A DNA stretch of 64,000 nt, from assembly GCA_046330935.1 (NCBI GenBank), contig JAXLRU010000005.1, positions 1 to 64,000 of the forward strand, in the 5' to 3' direction. The position numbers were made by a program, and so were the translations under genes. The DNA is from JAXLRU01 sp046330935 (GTDB lineage Bacteria > Actinomycetota > Actinomycetes > Actinomycetales > Kineosporiaceae). The notes under the pieces were generated by a model that ran no database searches, was not told the DNA's origin, and saw only the letters and a program-made list of their open reading frames with translations. Positions 58,601 through 64,000 of the stretch are shown piece after piece (within the stretch, counting starts at the first letter, position 1; each line of letters starts with the position of its first letter).

Positions 58601-61309
58601 ATGTCCAACACCCAGCCGAGCCCTGCGCCCGACGTCGCGCAGGCACCCGCGCCCGCCGTCGACCTGCCGACCTCGTTCGTGCCGGGCGATGTAGAGGGCG
58701 CGCTCTACCGGCGCTGGGTCGACAACGGGTACTTCACGGCCGACCCGTCCTCCGACAAGACCCCGTACACGATCGTCATCCCGCCGCCGAACGTCACCGG
58801 CAGCCTCCACCTCGGGCACGCCTTCGAGCACACCCTGATCGACGCGCTCGTCCGCCGCCGCCGGATGCAGGGCTACGACGCCTTGTGGCTGCCGGGCATG
58901 GACCACGCGGGGATCGCGACTCAGAACGTCGTGGAGCGGGAGCTGCGCAAGGACGGGCTGACCCGCCACGACCTGGGCCGCGAGGACTTCGTCGCGAAGG
59001 TCTGGGAGTGGAAGGAGGCCTCGGGCGGGCAGATCCTGGGCCAGATGAAGCGGCTCGGTGACGGCGTCGACTGGACGCGTGAGCGCTTCACGATGGACGA
59101 GGGGCTCTCGCGTGCCGTCCAGACGATCTTCAAGCGGCTCTACGACGACGGCCTGATCTATCGCGCCGAGCGGATCATCAACTGGTGTCCGCGGTGCCTG
59201 ACGGCGCTGTCCGACATCGAGGTCGAGCACTCCGACGACGAGGGCGAGCTCGTCCAGCTCGTCTACGGCGGCGACGAGTCCGGCGTGGCGCAGGACGCCG
59301 AGGACCGCATCGTCGTTGCCACCACGCGCGTCGAGACGATGCTCGGGGACACGGCGATCGCCGTCCACCCCGACGACGAGCGCTACGCCCACCTCGTCGG
59401 GCGGACCGTCTACCTGCCGCTGGTCGGGCGCCGGATCCCCGTCGTCGCCGACACGCACGTCGACCCTGCGTTCGGCACGGGGGCGGTCAAGGTCACCCCC
59501 GCCCACGACCCGAACGACTTCGAGATCGGTCGCCGACACGACCTGCCCATGATCACGGTGATGTCGGCGGAGGCCGTCATCGAGGGCACCGGCACCCCCT
59601 TCGACGGTATGGACCGCTACGAGGCGCGGGTCGCCGTCCGGGAGGCGCTGCGCGAGCTGGGCCGGGTCGGCGTCGAGAAGCGGCCCTACGTCCACGCCGT
59701 CGGTCACTGCTCCCGGTGCAAGACGACCGTCGAGCCGCGGCTGAGCCTGCAGTGGTTCGTCAACACCGCCCCGCTGGCGAAGGCGGCCGGGGACGCGGTC
59801 CGCGACGGTCGGGTGGCGATCCACCCCCAGGAGCTGACCGCGCGCTGGTTCGCGTGGGTCGACAACATGCACGACTGGTGCATCAGCCGCCAGCTGTGGT
59901 GGGGCCACCGGATCCCGGTCTGGTACGGCCCGGACGGCGAGGTCGTCTGCCTCGGCCCCGACGAGACGCTGCCCGGTTCCGGGCCCGACGGCACCCCGCC
60001 GCAGGGGTGGACCCAGGACGCCGACGTCCTCGACACGTGGTTCTCCAGCGGGCTGTGGCCGTTCTCGACGCTCGGCTGGCCCGACGCCACCCCCGAGGTC
60101 GCCCGCTACTACCCGAACAGCGTGCTGGTCACGGGCTACGACATCCTCTTCTTCTGGGTCGCCCGGATGATGATGTTCGGCATCTACGCGATGGGTGAGC
60201 CGCCGTTCTCGACGATCGCCCTGCACGGCATGGTCCGCGACCAGTTCGGCAAGAAGATGTCCAAGTCGTTCGGGAACGTCGTCGACCCGCTGGAGTGGAT
60301 GGACGCCTACGGCTCCGACGCCCTGCGGCTGACCCTGGCCCGGGGGGCCAACCCCGGCACCGACGTGCCGATCGGGGAGGAGGCCGTCCAGGGCAGCCGC
60401 AACTTCTGCACGAAACTGTGGAACGCCACGCGGTTCGCCCTCATGAAGGGCGCGACCGTCGACGGGCCCCTGCCCGCGGCGCAGGAGCTGTCGGTCGTCG
60501 ACCGCTGGATCCTCTCGCGGCTGGCGGCCGTCGTCGCGCAGGTCGACGCCGGGTACGAGGACTACCAGTTCGCCAAGACCACCGACGCGCTGTACCACTT
60601 CGTCTGGGACGAGGTCTGCGACTGGTACATCGAGCTCGCGAAGCTGCCGCTGGACGGCGGCGGGCGTGCGGCAGAGGTGACGCGGCGCGTGCTCGGGGAG
60701 GTGCTCGACGTCGTCCTGCGGCTGCTGCACCCGGTCGCTCCGTTCGTCACCGAGACGCTGTGGACGGCGCTGACGCACGGGGAGTCGCTGGTCGTCGCGA
60801 GCTGGCCGGTGCTGGCCGAGCGCACCGGGGTCGTCGCTGACAAGGCCGCCGAGGCCGAGGTCGAGGCGCTGCAGAAGCTCGTCACCGAGGTGCGGCGCTT
60901 CCGTGCCGAGCAGGGGCTCAAGCCCGGCCAGAAGGTCGCGGCGCGGCTGTCGGGGCTCGACGCCGCCGGCTCGGCGCTGGGCGGCCACGAGGCCGAGGTG
61001 CGATCGCTGGCGCGGCTGACGGAGCCGGGCGAGGGGTTCGCCGCGACGGCCACGCTGGCCTCGGGCGAGGTGGAGGTCGAGCTCGACCTGTCGGGCGCGA
61101 TCGACGTCGCCGCCGAGCGCAAGCGCCTGGAGAAGGACCGCCAGGTGGCGGTCAAGGAGCTGGAGCAGGTCGGCAAGAAGCTCGGCAACGAGCAGTTCCT
61201 GTCGAAGGCCCCCGCCGACGTCGTCGCGAAGATCCGCGAGCGGCAGGCGGCGGCCGAGGCCGAGGTGGCGCGCGTCGACGAGCGGCTGGCGGCCCTGCCG
61301 GCGGGCTGA
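58601..61309 (+). CDS. valS: Valyl-tRNA synthetase
   Basis: A class I synthetase that charges tRNA-Val. The 902-residue protein has HIGH (HLGH, 70-73, in PPNVTGSLHLGHA) and KMSKS (552-556). It has the editing domain, the anticodon-binding domain and the C-terminal coiled-coil (AERKRLEKDRQVAVKELEQVG). The extra N-terminal tail is Pro/Ala-rich. The start is leaderless. A hairpin follows. It follows clpX after two minus-strand genes, as in other actinobacteria where valS lies near the clp genes. Confidence 0.97.
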   Translation: MSNTQPSPAPDVAQAPAPAVDLPTSFVPGDVEGALYRRWVDNGYFTADPSSDKTPYTIVIPPPNVTGSLHLGHAFEHTLIDALVRRRRMQGYDALWLPGMDHAGIATQNVVERELRKDGLTRHDLGREDFVAKVWEWKEASGGQILGQMKRLGDGVDWTRERFTMDEGLSRAVQTIFKRLYDDGLIYRAERIINWCPRCLTALSDIEVEHSDDEGELVQLVYGGDESGVAQDAEDRIVVATTRVETMLGDTAIAVHPDDERYAHLVGRTVYLPLVGRRIPVVADTHVDPAFGTGAVKVTPAHDPNDFEIGRRHDLPMITVMSAEAVIEGTGTPFDGMDRYEARVAVREALRELGRVGVEKRPYVHAVGHCSRCKTTVEPRLSLQWFVNTAPLAKAAGDAVRDGRVAIHPQELTARWFAWVDNMHDWCISRQLWWGHRIPVWYGPDGEVVCLGPDETLPGSGPDGTPPQGWTQDADVLDTWFSSGLWPFSTLGWPDATPEVARYYPNSVLVTGYDILFFWVARMMMFGIYAMGEPPFSTIALHGMVRDQFGKKMSKSFGNVVDPLEWMDAYGSDALRLTLARGANPGTDVPIGEEAVQGSRNFCTKLWNATRFALMKGATVDGPLPAAQELSVVDRWILSRLAAVVAQVDAGYEDYQFAKTTDALYHFVWDEVCDWYIELAKLPLDGGGRAAEVTRRVLGEVLDVVLRLLHPVAPFVTETLWTALTHGESLVVASWPVLAERTGVVADKAAEAEVEALQKLVTEVRRFRAEQGLKPGQKVAARLSGLDAAGSALGGHEAEVRSLARLTEPGEGFAATATLASGEVEVELDLSGAIDVAAERKRLEKDRQVAVKELEQVGKKLGNEQFLSKAPADVVAKIRERQAAAEAEVARVDERLAALPAG

Positions 61310-61325
61310 CCCTGCGCAGCGTGAG

Positions 61326-61380
61326 CACGGCGAAGGCCGGCGCCCTCCCCTTGCGGGAGAGGACGCCGGCCTTCGCCGTG
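61326..61380. terminator. Bidirectional hairpin terminator after valS
   Basis: A perfect 17-bp stem (61326-61342 / 61364-61380) with a 21-nt loop lies between the convergent stops of valS (61309) and GH30 (61419). Confidence 0.75.
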
Positions 61381-61418
61381 CTGGGGGTCGGGGTTCCCCG
61401 AAGGGACTCAGATGGCGG

Positions 61419-63455
61419 TCAGGACGTCGTCAGGACGAGCGTCGAGATGCTCCTCGGGCCGACGGTGAGCCTGACCTTGCCGCCGGCGACGGCCACCGGC
61501 TGCGCGGCACGGCTGGAGTACTGGGAGGTCAGCGTGTACTGCGCGGCGCGGACGGACCCGGGGACCTGCACGACCGCGTCGGTCACGGGGCTCGTCGATC
61601 GGTTGAGGATGACGAGCGTGACCTTGCCGTCGCCGGTGTAGGCGGTGACGTCGAGCCCCTGCGCCTTGCTGCTCCGGGACAGCGCCACCCGGTCGTAGCC
61701 GGGACGGACGTACCTGGAGTACTGCGAGAACGCCCAGCCTCGCTTGAGGACGGCGCCCTTGGTGGTGCCGTAGGCGGACTCGCCGTCGCCGATGAACGAG
61801 TAGTACCGGCGCCCGTACCACCACACGTAGGCGCTCCAGTTGGAGTCCATCGACTTGTGGACGCCGTTCATGATCTTGTCCAGCGTCTCGTCCCACGCGG
61901 CCCGGTTGCTCGGGTCGCCCCAGATGGCGGAGCCGCTGCCGTCGGCCTCGTGCAGGTTGTACTCGGTCATCCAGACGGGCTTGGACCGCTGGGCGGCGAG
62001 GGGGTAGGGGGACAGGCGCCCCGCGGCCTCCGCGCCGTAGAGGTGCCCACCGATGTAGCCGATGGTGGCGGCGGCCGCGGCGTCGTTGAGGGTCGGGTCG
62101 GTCAGGGCGCGGTTCATGTTGAGGGACTCCGCGACCATGAGCTTGGTGTCCTTCACGCGGGCCCCCACGTCGCGGACGAAGGTGCGCAGTTCCTCGCCGC
62201 TCCAATCCATGGAGTCGTAGTCGGGATGCCAGTCGGGCTCGTTCTGCACCGACGTCACGTCGATCGTCACGCCCTGCCCGCGCATGTACTGGACATAGCG
62301 GTTCAGGTGATCGGCGTAATCGTCGTAGTAGTCCGTCTTCAGCTTCCCGCCGCCGGTGAGGGAGTTGTTCGTCTTGTACGACGCAGGCGCCGTCCACGGG
62401 CTCGCCAGGATCTTCACCCCCTGGCCGTAGGCCTTGGCCTCCTTGAGGTCGGCCACCGCGAACGGCCACGCCGCCTGGTCGTGGCTGAGCATCGTCCGGA
62501 TGATCGACAGCCCGAGCTCGCTCTCACCGGTGCCGACGAGGGTGCGCACCTCGGAGGTGCTGAGCATCCCGTTGGCGCTGCCCGGCCAGATGGGCAGTGC
62601 GGCACCGAAGCCGTCGATCTTCTGGTACCGGGTGGCCGGGTCGACGGTGAGGTCGGCGGGGCCCAGCGTCAGGGTCGGCGAGGGGGTCGTCGACGACGGG
62701 AGGGGGGACGTCGTGGTCGGCGTCGGCGTCGGCGACTGCGTGGTGCCGTCGGGCGTGACCGTCACGTCGTCCAGCAGGAAGGCCGCGGTCGCCGAAGGGC
62801 TCTCCGCGTAGAGCGCGACGGCGTCGACGCCCGAGGGGGCGCTCAGCGTCCCGGTGAGGCGGACCCACTGCTGGTCGGTGACCGCGACGGGGGACGCTAC
62901 GGGCCGGTACGTGGTGGTGCCGGCCGAGGTCTGCGCGCTGGTCAGCAGCACCGTCGTCGCCGGCGTGCCCGCCACGAGCCGGGCGTAGGCCGACACGGTG
63001 TACCCGGCTGCGGGGACCAGGAGCGAGGTGAGGTCCTTCGACGGGCCGTGCCACGCGCTGGTCCGCCCGCTCGTGAGCAGCGACCGGCTCCCCGTGTGGG
63101 CCGCCGTGGAGGTGACGGCGACGGTCTCCTGCGCGCGGGGGGCCCAGCCGTCGGTCGAGCCCGCTTCGAACCCCGCCTCGTACACCGGCCGCGGGCCCGA
63201 CTCGGACGGGGTGGGCGAGGGCGGCTTGGTCGTGCTGCGCTTCTTCGTGACGGTCTTGCAGACCTTGGTGCCGTTCTTCTTGGTGCGGCACTTCGCCGTG
63301 GCCTTCGCGGCGGGGGCGGCGCCGTCGCGCAGGGCCGCGGGGGACGCCGTGGCGTCGGGGACGGCGTCGGCTGCAGGGACGGCGACGAGGGCGCCGAGAG
63401 CGCAGGCCGCGGCGAGGACGAGGGCGGGCAGGGGTGCGGGACGAAGGCGTGGCAT
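61419..63455 (-). CDS. Secreted GH30 (subfamily 8-type) glucuronoxylanase with N-terminal CBM
   Basis: It cleaves glucuronoxylan backbone near glucuronic-acid side chains. 678 residues: signal peptide (to about 31), the Lys-rich Cys motif CRTKKNGTKVC (56-66), a carbohydrate-binding jelly roll (about 93-235), a Pro/Thr linker, and a GH30 barrel (about 270-600) with QNEP Glu406 and MTEYN Glu498 as acid/base and nucleophile. It ends in the side beta-domain (WWYGRRYYS ... YVRPGYDRVAL), the GH30_8 signature. ATG 63455 is chosen for the signal peptide; no strong ribosome site is visible. A promoter with a -10 identical to the LPMO's lies upstream. Confidence 0.9.
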   Translation of the reverse strand: MPRLRPAPLPALVLAAACALGALVAVPAADAVPDATASPAALRDGAAPAAKATAKCRTKKNGTKVCKTVTKKRSTTKPPSPTPSESGPRPVYEAGFEAGSTDGWAPRAQETVAVTSTAAHTGSRSLLTSGRTSAWHGPSKDLTSLLVPAAGYTVSAYARLVAGTPATTVLLTSAQTSAGTTTYRPVASPVAVTDQQWVRLTGTLSAPSGVDAVALYAESPSATAAFLLDDVTVTPDGTTQSPTPTPTTTSPLPSSTTPSPTLTLGPADLTVDPATRYQKIDGFGAALPIWPGSANGMLSTSEVRTLVGTGESELGLSIIRTMLSHDQAAWPFAVADLKEAKAYGQGVKILASPWTAPASYKTNNSLTGGGKLKTDYYDDYADHLNRYVQYMRGQGVTIDVTSVQNEPDWHPDYDSMDWSGEELRTFVRDVGARVKDTKLMVAESLNMNRALTDPTLNDAAAAATIGYIGGHLYGAEAAGRLSPYPLAAQRSKPVWMTEYNLHEADGSGSAIWGDPSNRAAWDETLDKIMNGVHKSMDSNWSAYVWWYGRRYYSFIGDGESAYGTTKGAVLKRGWAFSQYSRYVRPGYDRVALSRSSKAQGLDVTAYTGDGKVTLVILNRSTSPVTDAVVQVPGSVRAAQYTLTSQYSSRAAQPVAVAGGKVRLTVGPRSISTLVLTTS

Positions 63456-63775
63456 CGCTCGACTCTGGGGGAGGCCGGGGGCCTTTTCTGGCGGCCCGGT
63501 GAACGGGGGATGAATGCGGCGTCGGCGCGCGTGGGCGCCGGCGGCGGAAGTTCCGACGAACGTTAGTGCGGTCGTGTTGGTTCGGTCAACGCTTTCGGGC
63601 TGTCGCATGCATTCCGCGAAAAGGTCGCGGAAAAAGGTAATTCACGGTCCGGCGCATTGTCCGGCCGGGGGGCCGTTGGCGGCCCGTGGCCGCGGTGGCA
63701 CGTCGGGCCGGTCGCGCCTGCCGTCGAGCGCGCCCGCCCCGCGGGAATCGGGAAGAACGACGCCGCGGCGGCGGT
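63456..63775. other. Intergenic region between the GH30 gene and the T-box leader
   Basis: About 320 bp with the GH30 promoter (63560-63589) and nothing else convincing. The weak open frames here look like G+C-rich noise. Confidence 0.6.
63560..63589 (-). promoter_or_regulatory. Promoter of the GH30 gene
   Basis: Minus strand: TTGACC (63584-63589), 18-bp spacer, TAACGT (63560-63565). The -10 is identical to that of the LPMO gene. Predicted leader about 100 nt. Confidence 0.6.
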
Positions 63776-63781
63776 TACGAT
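63776..63781 (+). promoter_or_regulatory. -10 box of the ileS T-box leader
   Basis: TACGAT lies just before the T-box stem I region. It places the transcript start at about 63788. Confidence 0.5.
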
Positions 63782-63787
63782 GGGCCC

Positions 63788-64000
63788 ACAGGCGCCGACC
63801 CGGCCATCACCGGCGAGCCTCCGGAAGAACGGGCCCCACCCGAGCGGGCGGGGCCTCAGTAGAACCGGACGGGAGCAGCCCGTCATCGCTGCCCGACGAG
63901 CGGTCGGCGTCCCCACGCGGGGGCCCGGCAAGCGAGGTGGTACCGCGACGCCGCCCGGGTCGACCGGGGGCGCCGTCCTCGCACCGACGTGTGCCCGCTG
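63788..64000 (+). ncRNA. ileS T-box riboswitch (actinobacterial, translational type), 3' end beyond window
   Basis: The leader senses uncharged tRNA-Ile. The strongest sign is GAGGTGGTACCGCG at 63934-63947, the conserved T-box bulge sequence that pairs with the tRNA 3' end. Upstream, the specifier loop CGGCCATCACCGG carries ATC (63806-63808), an isoleucine codon, inside stem I (with GGCGAGCCTCC following). Downstream, GCCGTCCTCGCACCGACG resembles the anti-sequestrator/sequestrator switch of actinobacterial ileS leaders. The controlled gene, isoleucyl-tRNA synthetase, should start just past the right edge; I cannot see it. Confidence 0.85.

Noticed and set aside
63563..63931. Minus-strand open frame in the right-hand gap
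   Set aside because: Low-complexity Pro/Arg/Thr composition, no ribosome site, and it overlaps the GH30 promoter and T-box leader.

Overview
The window is chromosomal DNA from a very G+C-rich actinobacterium. The evidence is: the tig-clpP1-clpP2-clpX-valS gene order, two ClpP paralogues with ClgR-like boxes, an actinobacterial-type ileS T-box, a Mycobacterium-like RpiB, a trHbO globin, many GTG starts and many apparently leaderless genes. The lifestyle looks like that of a soil or plant-litter saprophyte. I cannot name the genus safely; a Kineosporiales or Micrococcales relative is a guess. I saw no insertion sequence, integrase, phage gene or CRISPR array.

Layout. 1-12.2 kb is a minus-strand block of secreted plant-cell-wall enzymes: a tandem-domain GH5 mannanase (cut by the window edge), a protein with two CE12-type esterase domains, a CE2-type esterase and a PL11 rhamnogalacturonan lyase. 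The last three share a near-identical carbohydrate-binding module followed by a ricin-type lectin. A Ni/Co transporter and a lipoprotein lie among them. 12.4-24.8 kb holds a secreted protein, the ribosomal ABC-F factor EttA, an AA10 LPMO, a nitrilase-like/agmatinase/thioesterase operon, a small thioesterase/kinase operon, a GH13 glucosidase and a truncated globin. 24.8-36 kb holds an excalibur protein, a frameshifted SDR, a frameshifted VanZ, MscS, a prolyl oligopeptidase and a MalQ with an extraordinary acidic extension. 36-50.7 kb holds an expansin-CBM2 protein, PepN, RpiB, an Eis-like acetyltransferase, phosphofructokinase, an M4 protease with Calx-beta repeats, an aminotransferase and an unusual carbamoyltransferase. 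50.7-61.4 kb is a housekeeping core: tRNA-Gly, tRNA-Pro, tig, clpP1P2, clpX and valS. 61.4-64 kb holds a GH30 xylanase and an ileS T-box leader that runs off the right edge.

How the genes work together. The secreted enzymes cover mannan (GH5), xylan (GH30, CE2), crystalline polysaccharide (AA10, expansin) and rhamnogalacturonan I (PL11, CE12), so they would act jointly on plant wall. The resulting oligosaccharides could be handled by the intracellular GH13, MalQ, PfkA and RpiB. The protein-quality core (trigger factor, ClpXP) carries two candidate ClgR operators. Several genes have single-base frameshifts, mostly in short G/C runs. Many clustered together point to indel errors in the assembly at least as much as to real gene decay.

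The most unusual items are the MalQ with an acidic, motif-bearing extension of more than 800 residues, the shared Cys-x-Thr-x-Lys-Asn-Gly motif in three secreted enzymes, the nitrilase homologue with Arg in place of the catalytic Cys, and the carbamoyltransferase with HDMP in place of HCLP.
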